This document shows positions 8,016-16,062 of a stretch of DNA of 64,000 bases, piece by piece. The DNA comes from Methanothrix harundinacea 6Ac. Lineage in GTDB: Archaea > Halobacteriota > Methanosarcinia > Methanotrichales > Methanotrichaceae. Both the position numbers and the translations under genes were made by a program. The stretch is from the NCBI RefSeq assembly GCF_000235565.1, contig NC_017527.1, forward strand, positions 1,674,001 to 1,738,000, given 5' to 3'. The stretch's first letter is position 1, and every line of letters begins with the position of its first letter. The notes under the pieces were generated by a model. That model saw nothing but the letters and a program-made list of their open reading frames with translations. It did no database searches and had not been told where the DNA came from.

Positions 8016-9086
8016 CAATACTCCTTCCTCCTTCTCAAGAACAGGTAAATGAAGAACGGAACGCCGAGGAAGGATGTCATGATCCCCACCGGCAGGATCA
8101 CCGGCGCGAGGACGGTCCTGGCGACGGTGTCGGCGGCCAGGAGTATGAGGGCGCCGACGAGGGCCGAGGCCGGTAGAAGGAACCGATGGTCCCCCCCGAC
8201 GACCATCCTTGTGATGTGGGGCGCGACGAGTCCTATGAACCCGATCGTCCCGGTGAAACATATGACGCTCGCCGTGATGAGGGATGCCAGCATCATGCAT
8301 AATACCCGTACGAACTCGACGTTCACCCCGAGGCTCTTGGCCGTCTCGTCCCCGGCCCCCATGGCGTTGATGTCCCAGGCGAAGTATACGAGGGCGACGG
8401 TGCAGACGACGGTCACCATGGCAATTATCGCCACCTTATCCCAGGATGACCGGCCGAGGCTTCCCATCATCCAGAATACCACCTCGTGGACCTGCTCGGA
8501 CTTTCCGATGTACTGCAGGAAGGATGTCATGGCACTGAATAGGTACATGATGGCGATCCCGGCGAGGATCATCGTCTCCGGGGTGATCCCCTTGTACCTG
8601 GCAAGGCCGTAGACGGTCATCGATGCCAGCATCGTGAATATGAACGCGTTTCCGACAATAAGCCACTGACCGCTGGCAAACCCGGCCCCGAGGATGATGG
8701 CGAGGGACGCCCCGAAGCTGGCGGCGGATGCTATCCCGAGGGTGAAGGGGCTAGCCAGGGGGTTTTTTAAGATCCCCTGCATCGCAGCCCCGGCGACGGC
8801 TAGCCCCATCCCGGCGAAGATGGCCATCAGCACCCGGTGGAGCCGCAGCTGCCATACGATCGTCTCGATGAAGCTCGTCGTCTGGAACGTGTCGGGGAAG
8901 AACCGGGCCAGGATGGCGGTGTAGACCTCGACCGGGGTGATCTTGGCGGAGCCGAGGGTGGCGGCGACCCCGGCCAGGACCACGATCCCGGCCACCGAAG
9001 CGAGGATGAAGAGGACCTTCCTCCCGACGAACCGGGAGTACTCATCCCTCAGCTCCGAGGCGTCTGCCGGCGTACCTGGTGACATC
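7241..9086. repeat. Segmental duplication copy 1 (permease-ATPase)
   Basis: These 1846 bp match 61222-63067 at a constant offset of 53981. I found only two differences, T/C at 7711 and C/T near 7257, both silent. Identity stops sharply at both ends: one base after the permease start codon side (9086/63067) and within the last codons of the ATPase (7241/61222). Confidence 0.95.
8012..9085 (-). CDS. FecCD/BtuC-type ABC transporter permease, copy 1
   Basis: A 357-residue membrane protein with about ten hydrophobic segments and the hallmarks of the FecCD family: the LRLHRVLMAIFAGMGLAVAGAAMQG block, NPLASPFTLG, and the C-terminal GTIGFIGLVAPHITR loop that contacts the ATPase. As in this family, two copies would form the channel of an importer for metal chelates, haem or corrinoids. 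It is the first gene of a two-gene unit with the ATPase. The protein is identical in sequence to the one at 61993-63066. The upstream region has diverged from that of the other copy and carries its own inverted repeat. Confidence 0.92.
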   Translation of the reverse strand: MSPGTPADASELRDEYSRFVGRKVLFILASVAGIVVLAGVAATLGSAKITPVEVYTAILARFFPDTFQTTSFIETIVWQLRLHRVLMAIFAGMGLAVAGAAMQGILKNPLASPFTLGIASAASFGASLAIILGAGFASGQWLIVGNAFIFTMLASMTVYGLARYKGITPETMILAGIAIMYLFSAMTSFLQYIGKSEQVHEVVFWMMGSLGRSSWDKVAIIAMVTVVCTVALVYFAWDINAMGAGDETAKSLGVNVEFVRVLCMMLASLITASVICFTGTIGFIGLVAPHITRMVVGGDHRFLLPASALVGALILLAADTVARTVLAPVILPVGIMTSFLGVPFFIYLFLRRRKEYW

Positions 9087-9112
9087 CGTCCACTCTAAAC
9101 CATCGATAGATT

Positions 9113-9142
9113 AATAATAATTTCGGTTATCGTATTATTATT
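9113..9142. promoter_or_regulatory. Inverted repeat in promoter of permease copy 1
   Basis: AATAATAAT and ATTATTATT form a 9-bp inverted repeat with a 12-nt spacer, about 28 bp before the permease ATG on the minus strand. It may be an operator for a metal-responsive regulator or simply AT-rich promoter DNA. The equivalent stretch of copy 2 keeps only part of the symmetry. Confidence 0.35.
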
Positions 9143-9965
9143 TAATTTCCAGCCCCCCTATCCTCTCCTGGAGAGATCACGCCGGAGGGAGGCATCCCGT
9201 CATGGGGGTTTGGGAGACCAGAGGGTGAGCGACTCCGAGGATGAGGGCAGTTTCCGGAAGGTGGCGGAGCCGGGTCGGAGGCGGACCAGCACCGGCAACG
9301 ACGGGGTGAGATCTCTGGCGGCTCCTTCCCTCCGGAGGCCGAGGAAGAGTCGGGTCAGAAGGCAATAGATCCTGCCTTCCTTTCCAGCGTTAATGGGAGG
9401 GAATCAAGAGCTTTGTGCCGCATCTCGCCCTCGGCGAGGACTCTCGGGACAGGCTGGGCTTTTGGCATATACTACGCCTGCTACGGCGTGCATATATCCG
9501 ACCTTTTCGGTTCCCAGCCGCTCCATCGCTTTCCGGATGCTGCCTCAATAGACAGCACCTCTCAGGTCTCGCCTGAAGAGCTTTGCCGGTATGCTCGTCA
9601 TCGTTCTTACAGCGCGAAATGCGGCAAAGATGCTATTTAATCGTTATAGATATTTATAACTTCTGGTTCGTCGGATCCGATGGCGCCATTCGGCCCACGT
9701 CCAAATCCGGCGATCCCTGGCGTCCGATCTTCGAACCCCTCGATCAGGGAAGCGGTAAGGGGTCTCACCCCTCCCGCGTTCATAGCCGAGGGGCAGGACC
9801 GAAACATATTTTGCGGGTGGTGGAGATATTATCCATTTCAAGGGGCGAAAGGATGAGCTCTTTGTCGGAGTCTCTTGAAGAGGATGGCGTCTGCCGCAAG
9901 AGTTGGGGTAGATGCGGTCATTGTTCAGGTCTGAGAGTGGAGGAGCTTGAAGGCGTGGGTCCATC
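9143..9965. other. Long stretch without a convincing gene; holds repeat core A
   Basis: About 820 bp with no reading frame that I can support. Short open frames (9413-9640, 9583-9987, 9644-9973 on minus) lack ribosome sites and domains. The stretch includes the hairpin-forming 25-bp core at 9469-9493 that recurs at 23499-23523. An AT-rich segment at about 9635-9660 (TATTTAATCGTTATAGAT) could be a promoter or the end of a transcript. Confidence 0.5.
9469..9493. repeat. 25-bp hairpin-forming repeat core, copy A
   Basis: The core reads ATACTACGCC-TG-CTACGGCGTGCAT and can fold as ACGCC / GGCGT with a 6-nt loop. It differs from copy B (23499-23523) at only two bases, both pyrimidine transitions in the loop, so the stem is fully conserved. 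A shorter match (TTG-GCCGC) lies 56 bp upstream at the same distance in both copies. Confidence 0.6.
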
Positions 9966-10466
9966 ATGTCCACCGAATGCAGGATAGGGGTTCAGAACGA
10001 GGACGGGAGTATTTTATCCATATATTGCCATAGTGACGGATTTCCGGCGGGAGTTGGGGCGATACTCTTTGATTTTTATGATTCGGAGGAGAAGGTTCGG
10101 AAGTTGCTGATTCTCGGCGACCTCTTCGAGCTGGGGGCGGTGATCGGCGATAGTATCCCCTTCGAAGAGCGGGGGCGGAGACCCTCCCCCCGGGGGTCGG
10201 AGTGGTTCGACCTTCCGTTTCAGTGCATCGCCTATCGTCGGGACAGGGGCGATAAGGGCGCTGAGGCGATGGTATCAGAGGGATGGGAAAGCCTCAAAAG
10301 AGAGATGATCAAGGCCTTTGGTCCTGACCATCTCTATCTATGGCGATCCGGAGAATGGTGGTGGTGTCATTACCCGTTCCTGGATGCCGATATGAAGGCC
10401 CTCTCCGAGGTCCTGGAGGAGATGATGGAGGCGGTGGCGAGGGGAGAGGGCTGCTCTGGTCCCTGA
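9966..10466 (+). CDS. Conserved unknown protein of phage-associated type
   Basis: A 166-residue protein beginning MSTECRIGVQNEDGSILSIY, followed by CHSDGFPAGVGAILFDFYDSEEKVRKLL and LGDLFELG. From memory this N-terminal pattern (MSTR..I.V...DG....IYCH.DG.P..VG..L...Y.....V..L..LG) belongs to a small protein family common in phages and plasmids of bacteria. The function is unknown. The C-terminal half has a Trp-rich block, YLWRSGEWWWCHYPF. Finding it in a methanogen suggests transfer from a mobile element. Confidence 0.7.
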   Translation: MSTECRIGVQNEDGSILSIYCHSDGFPAGVGAILFDFYDSEEKVRKLLILGDLFELGAVIGDSIPFEERGRRPSPRGSEWFDLPFQCIAYRRDRGDKGAEAMVSEGWESLKREMIKAFGPDHLYLWRSGEWWWCHYPFLDADMKALSEVLEEMMEAVARGEGCSGP

Positions 10467-10664
10467 CCCCTCCGCCATCACCATCCTTCTCGTCGGCACC
10501 AGGGTGGGGTGGCTCTGGCCTTATCCGGTTTCCGACCAGGGTAGCCGAGGAGGTCAGCGCCGATCTTCCTTCTCAGATCTAAATCCAGACCTTCGGCGGT
10601 GGATCTAGAAAGGCTTTTATCGAAACGGAGAGAGTGCTTATCAAAGGCATAGTGGGGTTTCTTC

Positions 10665-11093
10665 ATGAGAATGGTCGCCGTTTTATCCCTTCTGGTTCTT
10701 ATGACGACCAGCCCTTCCTCCTGCGGAGGGGAGGCGGTGAATGTTGGTGGAGATTATGGAGCCTCATGGCTCAAGACCATCCCTCTCCAGGAGAGATTCA
10801 GCACCAGAGGCGATGAGGGCGGCCTCTGGACCTGGGGTGGGACGCCCCGATGGATGAATGTGGTCAATGGCACCCTGGAGCCGGGGATGGGAGGCGAAGA
10901 AGATGAACTCGATTATGCTGGCATAGGGTGGCTGGGGTCCTCGTTGGGGTCAGAGTTGACCCTCAACCAGAGCGATCATCCCGTCGCATTATCGAGCTTG
11001 AGCTTCCTTTACCCCTACTATTCGTTCGACCCCTGGGTTCTGGATGGGCCTCATGGGGGGGCGATAAGAGCCTCGGCAAGTTCTTACCGTTGA
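10665..11093 (+). CDS. Small secreted protein of unknown function
   Basis: A 142-residue protein with a short signal peptide (VAVLSLLVLMTTSPSSCGG). The Cys in PSSCGG might be a lipid-attachment site, though the lipobox is weak. The mature part is rich in Gly, Trp and Asp (WTWGGTPRWMNVVNGTLEPGMGG, WLGSSLGSELTLNQSD) with no family recognised. The start is at the ATG at 10665 (MRMVAVL); the basic N-terminus supports it. Confidence 0.55.
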   Translation: MRMVAVLSLLVLMTTSPSSCGGEAVNVGGDYGASWLKTIPLQERFSTRGDEGGLWTWGGTPRWMNVVNGTLEPGMGGEEDELDYAGIGWLGSSLGSELTLNQSDHPVALSSLSFLYPYYSFDPWVLDGPHGGAIRASASSYR

Positions 11094-11191
11094 GGTGATG
11101 AGGTTTCTGAGGTGGACAAGGATTTGATCTGAATAAGAGATCGGTATCCTCTGTCATTGAATCCATTATATATAAATTGGGTGCTGGTCAG

Positions 11192-11857
11192 ATGAGAATT
11201 CTCGCCATGGCCGATCTTCACGGGCGTTCTGAAGAGTTATCTGCTCTCCGGGGCGTAGAAGCCGATCTGATCGCCTTCTGCGGAGACCTCCACAACCTGG
11301 ATCGGGGCGACGAGGCGAGGCGGGTGGCTGAAGCCCTGGCTGGGCTTGGCCCCCCTGTCCTGATCGTGCCTGGGAACATGGACCCCAAGGAGACTGCTCC
11401 CTCGGTGTGGAAGGCCGCCGGGCTGAGGATCGTCCATCGCCGCTCTCATCGGCACGGAGACTGCGGGTTCATCGGGTTTGGCGGCATGGTGATCCGCGAT
11501 CCCATGCGGCTCCAGAGCCCGGCTCGATACTACCACACCGACGACGACATCTATCGATCGCTCACCCGCCTCTATGGGGATATATCCGATTGTCGCCGCA
11601 AGATCGTCCTCACCCACCAGCCGCCGAGGGGCTCCAGGGACCTCATCTACAGCGGCGAGAGGACCGGGTCTTTTGGCCTCCGCCGCTTCGTCGAAGAGCG
11701 CCACCCCGACCTTCTGATATGCGGCCACATCCACGAGGACCGGGGATACGGAGAGATCGGCCCCACCCGAGTCGTCAACGTCGGAGAGATGCGCCGGGGA
11801 TATGCGGCAGTCATAGAGCTGGACGAGGGGATTGAGGTCGGATGGATAGAGCCTTGA
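11192..11857 (+). CDS. Calcineurin-like metallophosphoesterase
   Basis: A 221-residue protein with the metallophosphoesterase motifs in order: MADLHGR (D-x-H), FCGDLHN (GD), PGNMD (GN), LTHQPP (H) and ICGHIHEDRG (GHxH). These bind two metals and hydrolyse phosphomono- or phosphodiesters; this archaeal subgroup often has undefined substrates. The frame is open back to a TTG at 11177, but that codon sits in the TATA-like TTATATATAAATT, so the ATG at 11192 is the start. The distance from TATA to ATG is so short that the transcript is probably leaderless. Confidence 0.85.
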   Translation: MRILAMADLHGRSEELSALRGVEADLIAFCGDLHNLDRGDEARRVAEALAGLGPPVLIVPGNMDPKETAPSVWKAAGLRIVHRRSHRHGDCGFIGFGGMVIRDPMRLQSPARYYHTDDDIYRSLTRLYGDISDCRRKIVLTHQPPRGSRDLIYSGERTGSFGLRRFVEERHPDLLICGHIHEDRGYGEIGPTRVVNVGEMRRGYAAVIELDEGIEVGWIEP

Positions 11858-12015
11858 TGGGTGCCTGATCGAGTCACGGTAGCCCTTGGACCCTTTTAGA
11901 GGGCGTCTTGAGGCGAGGGGATGGACGCGAAAGGCTCTCCGCGGAAGGACTGCAGGTTCAGATGCCCCGACATTGGACCAGGATAGCGGCCGCCGATGCC
12001 GGAGTCTGGACGGCT

Positions 12016-12465
12016 CTACCTCCGGCTCACCGCCTTCCAAGGAGAGGCCTTGAATGCGGTTCCCGGATACTCGACCCCTGAGGCGGCCTCTTCGGTGATC
12101 AGCCGGTACTGTCTCTGGTTTCTGTTTCCGCGCCGCTCGAGGACCCCATCTTGATACATCCTCGAAAGGTATGTGGATACCGTGCTGAGCTTTATGTCGT
12201 CGACGATGATCTCATATCGGTCTTTGAGATCGTTCGACGAGAACCAAGAGTTTGGGAACTCATCCCTGACGAAGACCTCCAGCCTGTCGCGCAGGGTACG
12301 GCCATCGGCAGATCTCGGCAGGGCATCCGCTGGGAGATCATCCGGGGCCTCAAGAAAGACGCCGGCGGCGTCCAAAAAATCGATGATCTTCTCTCGAAGG
12401 ATGGCCCCCTCAAATTCGTGAGTGGACCTCAAGCCCTTATCTTCGATCTCGATCTTGATCTTCAT
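12016..12465 (-). CDS. Unknown protein with predicted winged-helix C-terminal half
   Basis: A 149-residue protein. Residues 1-75 (KIKIEIEDKGLRSTHEFEGAIL and onwards) look like an alpha/beta domain. Residues about 80-130 (WFSSNDLKDRYEIIVDDIKLSTVSTYLSRMYQDGVLERRGNR) have the spacing of a winged helix: an entry helix, a Ser/Thr-rich recognition helix and a basic wing followed by RQYRL. This suggests a DNA-binding regulator, but I cannot name a family. It stands alone. Confidence 0.65.
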   Translation of the reverse strand: MKIKIEIEDKGLRSTHEFEGAILREKIIDFLDAAGVFLEAPDDLPADALPRSADGRTLRDRLEVFVRDEFPNSWFSSNDLKDRYEIIVDDIKLSTVSTYLSRMYQDGVLERRGNRNQRQYRLITEEAASGVEYPGTAFKASPWKAVSRR

Positions 12466-12894
12466 CTGACCATCCTTCGCCCAGAGAGGGCGCGAAGCTC
12501 GTAAAATCGTTGTATGAGCATCATAGATATTTTAGTTTGCGGTTGGACGCCTGAGCTTGGGGGGAGTTGCCGGCTTCCCCACCTTGGAGCCTGGAGGTGG
12601 TCGATGCCGTCCCCGGTTCCCGGGGATCTCTTTTTAGATTTGGATTCAATTTATTTATAAAGTAGGATCTATGGCCTCTTGCCTTCACCGGAGACGATTG
12701 GCCATCTTCAGATGCTCTTCCACCTCCAGGATCTCCCCGAGGGCCTCCTCGGTTTGACTTCACGAACCCTTCTACGCCGCCTATCCGTCAATACGGAGGA
12801 GTTGGACCGAGATTTCTTCGGCAAATTCGGTCCCGTACCGAAAAGCCCTTCCATCAAGTATGTGGCGGATCGGCGGCGGGGCTGGCCCGTCGAG
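12466..12894. other. Intergenic stretch, no gene seen
   Basis: About 430 bp between the 3' end of the DUF2207 gene and the 5' end of the winged-helix gene. An AT-rich run near 12640-12665 (TTTTTAGATTTGG, AATTTATTTATAAAG) may hold the promoter of the minus-strand winged-helix gene or a terminator. Open frames here are antisense shadows. Confidence 0.45.
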
Positions 12895-14820
12895 TTACCT
12901 GGCCCCACCGCCCCCACCTCCAAATCCGCCCCCTCCACCGAATCCGCCTCCATCGCTGAATCCTCCACCGCTGAATCCGCTATCAGAGGCCGTGACCACC
13001 GGTGGATATGTCCTGGGGTAGAGATCACCAAAGTACCAGTTCATCTCGCTTGCCACGTGAACCTCGGGGATGATTACGTTGAGCTTTTCCATCGCCTCGG
13101 CTACCTTATCCCCGATCCCCAGGGCGGTGCCATAAACGAGCCATTCTTTCCAGATCTCCAGATCCTCGGGGGCGTACTTCTGGATGGTAGCAAAGTCGGA
13201 TAGGTGACTTTTAAAGGAATCCCACTCCAGCTTCTCCCGGTAGTATCCCCCCTTCCACCTCCCAAAGAGGGCCGATGGGGCGATGAAAACCGGGATCATC
13301 TGCATAAAGATGATCAACCCCTTGAAGAGGATGGGCGACCAGAGGACGCCAAACAAAAATCTTATAAACAGAATAAAAATTACAAAAAATATAATGAATG
13401 GCGTGGCGTTTATTAGGTCTGAAATTTTGAGAGATCGAATCCATTTTTTTGGAGAGTTGATCAATCTTCGATGGGTCAGGGGTGATTTATTTAGGAATTC
13501 GTTTGAGGTCTCCTCATCAACGAGGTTCATCAGACGTTTCATCTCTTCATGAACTCTGGTCAGCTCCTTGGTGCGGCCCATCTCGGCCTCCCTCACCAAT
13601 CTATCGATATGTATCTCGAATAAGATCGTGTTGAAGATGCCGTCTCTGGAGTGTCTTTTGAGGAAATCCAGCACCTGCTTCTCATATTTGTCACATTCTT
13701 CCTTATGATCTTTCGATATTCTTATCTTAAGCCCCTCCTCTTCGGTGCCCTGAGTTCTTTCTATTTCGATGACATTTCTAAGATAAAGATCCAAAAGCGT
13801 AGCATAAAAGCCGTTTGTATCGGCCTCGAAGACATCTCCGTTGAAGACCAGGTTCACCACCCAGGGCTTCCTCTTCTGGGGGAGATAGCTGAGGGTCTCG
13901 GGGACGACGACGAACTCTTCCCTGCCCCATCGGCGGTAGACCAGGTAAAGGATCGCGGGCAGGATGATGATGAAGATTGCCAATAGCCGGTCCAGCATCA
14001 TGAAAAAATTGCCTGAGCTTTTCACGTTTGCAGATACGGTTTTATCCTCGATATCGGCGACGAATCTTGGAAAGCCCTCCATCATATTCAGGACTTCCGG
14101 CGAAAAGAGGATCTCCACCTCTAAGAGTTCATCTTCTTTGCTGCTTCCAGTCAGTAGCCAGACCTCCCCCTCTTGCCTCGTCTCCATGGGTGTATGAGGG
14201 AATATTCGACGGACGAGGCCGTCGGGGTCGTGAATGGCTATTGTAACCGCTTTGTATGGGATGTGCTCGTCGGCCAGCTTCAGGTTAAGATGAGCGTATT
14301 CTTCGTCATATTCCAGAGGCGGCCGGATCTTGAAGAGGTAACTTATCTCATAGCTCCCTGCCGAGAACCTTTCCGGCCGGTAGCAACCCGCCTCGTTCTG
14401 GAATGCGAGAGATTGGATCTCAGAGGCGGCGTCATAATTTCCATTCAGTATCTCGACATGGCCCTTAAAGTCTTTGATGTAGGCGATGGTTCCAGGAGGG
14501 GGGTCTATTGCCAGAAGTTCCACGCGAGACCTGTTGATCTGCTCCTGGGTGAGCGGGACCTTCCAAGGCCGGTAAAGCATCCTGTATTGGCCCGATCTCC
14601 GGATCTGGTAGAGGTACTTCTCCATCAGAGTGCCATTAAGGTACAGATCTGCTCTATACTCCTCTACATAGATCTCTCCTCCAATCGAAACGGATGGCTT
14701 CGATGGCTTTGAATCGAGATCCAGGATGCCATCTCCAAAGCAGCCGGTGAAAAATAGGCCGACGATCCCAATTATAAAGACCGATGAGATCAGGGCCAGA
14801 ATTTGCCTCTCTTCCCTCAA
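12895..14820 (-). CDS. DUF2207 membrane protein with Gly-rich tail
   Basis: A 641-residue protein with an N-terminal membrane or signal segment (ALISSVFIIGIVGLFFTGCFG, possible lipobox FTGC). About 260 residues follow as an extracytoplasmic beta-rich domain of DUF2207 type (IKDFKGHVEILNG, FSAGSYEISYLFK). Then come a transmembrane segment (LAIFIIILPAILYLVYRRWGRE), a cytoplasmic part, two more membrane segments around 480-525, and a tail of Gly repeats (GGGFGGGGG). This architecture, with the Gly-rich end, is typical of the YciQ/DUF2207 family, which commonly pairs with LemA. The gene overlaps the LemA gene by ATGA, confirming the operon. The role is unknown; an envelope or signalling function is usual speculation. 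Confidence 0.82.
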   Translation of the reverse strand: MREERQILALISSVFIIGIVGLFFTGCFGDGILDLDSKPSKPSVSIGGEIYVEEYRADLYLNGTLMEKYLYQIRRSGQYRMLYRPWKVPLTQEQINRSRVELLAIDPPPGTIAYIKDFKGHVEILNGNYDAASEIQSLAFQNEAGCYRPERFSAGSYEISYLFKIRPPLEYDEEYAHLNLKLADEHIPYKAVTIAIHDPDGLVRRIFPHTPMETRQEGEVWLLTGSSKEDELLEVEILFSPEVLNMMEGFPRFVADIEDKTVSANVKSSGNFFMMLDRLLAIFIIILPAILYLVYRRWGREEFVVVPETLSYLPQKRKPWVVNLVFNGDVFEADTNGFYATLLDLYLRNVIEIERTQGTEEEGLKIRISKDHKEECDKYEKQVLDFLKRHSRDGIFNTILFEIHIDRLVREAEMGRTKELTRVHEEMKRLMNLVDEETSNEFLNKSPLTHRRLINSPKKWIRSLKISDLINATPFIIFFVIFILFIRFLFGVLWSPILFKGLIIFMQMIPVFIAPSALFGRWKGGYYREKLEWDSFKSHLSDFATIQKYAPEDLEIWKEWLVYGTALGIGDKVAEAMEKLNVIIPEVHVASEMNWYFGDLYPRTYPPVVTASDSGFSGGGFSDGGGFGGGGGFGGGGGGAR

Positions 14821-15428
14821 TCCCAGCCCACCTCCGGCCTCTTAGGACCCTCTTCCTCGGTGGTGAGGTAGCCCAGCCGCCTCAGCTCGTCCTCCTCGAA
14901 GTTGAGGTAGTCCATCCTTCCGAATTTCACCAAATACGTCACATACTTTGAGGGGAATGAATCCAGGATCGTATTGAAGTTCTGGACTATGTTATTGTAG
15001 GTGTACCTGTGGCGTGAGATCTCATCTTCCACGCCTTTTATGGCGTCCATGGTCATCATCACCGTCTCGGAGGTCCTCAGCTGGGGATAGCCCTCGGCAA
15101 CCGCCACCAGGTTCCCGAAGACCCCCTTGCTCTCTCCCTCGATCCTCGTAAGCTCAATAGGATCTGCACTCGCCACCCGGGATCTCATCCCGGAGATCCT
15201 CTCCAGGACCTCCCGCTCGAATCGTGCGTAGCTCTTGACGGAATCGACGAGCTGCTCGATCATATCCAGCCGCTTTTTCATGGCCACTCTCATCTGCGAT
15301 AGGGTCGCCTCAGCACCGTGGCGGAGCCTCTGAAGCCTATTGTAGATGGAGATGAAATAGACTGCCGATGATAGCAGGAGGAGGAAGGCCGTCAGAATGG
15401 CAGCCGATCCATGAAGCTGGATTTCCAT
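14817..15428 (-). CDS. lemA: LemA family protein
   Basis: A 203-residue protein with one N-terminal membrane segment (AILTAFLLLLSSAVYFISIYNRL) followed by an all-helical domain. The family core is clear: an RLRHGAEATLSQMRVAMKKRLDMIEQLV block corresponding to the usual V.......V.V.LKRR.DLIPNLV, and a later EDEISRHRYTYNNIVQNFN block. It is the first gene of a pair with DUF2207. LemA proteins are membrane anchored with the helical bundle outside or in the cytoplasm, depending on the lineage; their role is not known. Confidence 0.88.
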   Translation of the reverse strand: MEIQLHGSAAILTAFLLLLSSAVYFISIYNRLQRLRHGAEATLSQMRVAMKKRLDMIEQLVDSVKSYARFEREVLERISGMRSRVASADPIELTRIEGESKGVFGNLVAVAEGYPQLRTSETVMMTMDAIKGVEDEISRHRYTYNNIVQNFNTILDSFPSKYVTYLVKFGRMDYLNFEEDELRRLGYLTTEEEGPKRPEVGWD

Positions 15429-15567
15429 AGCCTCTTATGAAGGCGAGATATATGTTAAAGTTTTTGGCTCAACCTCCAGGATCTTTGAGATATGATGGCC
15501 TTATCGAAGGGGCTTATCAGCCCCGATCCCATGGCCGTAGGCAGCAACCCCTCGAGGATCGCGAGTT

Positions 15568-15573
15568 AAAAAA
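15568..15573 (-). terminator. T-run after tRNA-Leu
   Basis: Six consecutive T on the minus strand begin two bases after the tRNA discriminator position, the usual oligo-T termination signal for archaeal RNA polymerase. Confidence 0.6.
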
Positions 15574-15574
15574 G

Positions 15575-15659
15575 TGCGGGGGAAGGGATTCGAACCCTTG
15601 AACTCCTGCGAGAATAGATCTTGAGTCTATCACCGTTGACCTGGCTTGGTTACCCCCGC
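15575..15659 (-). tRNA. tRNA-Leu(CAA)
   Basis: On the minus strand an 85-nt type II tRNA can be folded. The acceptor stem is GCGGGGG pairing with CCCCCGC, the discriminator is A, the T arm is GGGTTCGAATCCC, the variable arm is long, and the anticodon stem is ATAGA/TCTAT around the loop CTCAAGA, giving anticodon CAA. CCA is not encoded. There is no intron. Its 5' end is one base after the stop codon of the 51-residue gene upstream, so the two may share a transcript. Confidence 0.93.
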
Positions 15660-15660
15660 C

Positions 15661-15816
15661 CTATTCGAAGTGAGTGACGCAGGTCCAGTGGTAGTATCCG
15701 AGGACGCCCGTCCCCGTCACCTCGTCGTACTCCTCCAGCAGGCGACCGCAGATCGCGCACCTCTCCCCCTCGGAGACCTCGATCTCCGAGTCGTCGCAGA
15801 TCACCACCACGGCCAT
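15661..15816 (-). CDS. 51-residue zinc-ribbon-like protein
   Basis: A small gene starting at the ATG at 15816. The longer open frame to 16044 contains Pro/Arg-rich sequence with no coding character. The product has ERCAICGRLLEEYDEV with a CxxC knuckle and a later HWTCVTHFE, giving Cys and His ligands for one zinc ion, similar in style to many archaeal small Zn proteins. It is directly followed by tRNA-Leu on the same strand with a single spacer base. Function unknown. Confidence 0.6.
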   Translation of the reverse strand: MAVVVICDDSEIEVSEGERCAICGRLLEEYDEVTGTGVLGYYHWTCVTHFE

Positions 15817-16062
15817 GACCGGATATAGCGTCTCCAGTTTTAAAGGTTTTGCCGCCGTATCTCCCTTCTTCCCCCCGGGAGGTCTTTTTGGGGGGCGAAG
15901 GGGAGGGGGGGAGGTCGCCGGAGGTCCACGCCGGTCGCCGGCCTCGAAGATTCTGATCCGAGGCCATAGACGCCTCCAGTCCCCCCGGGGGGCGATCATC
16001 CCGGATCGATAGATACATAACGGCCTTCGGGGATGGTATCCCATAGAACGAGGTGTCCATCG

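Noticed and set aside
7227-8300. Longer reading frame for the ATPase (start at 8300, and 62281 in copy 2)
   Set aside because: The extra 95 residues are antisense-frame sequence inside the permease gene with no ATPase homology; the GTG overlapping the permease stop is the natural start.
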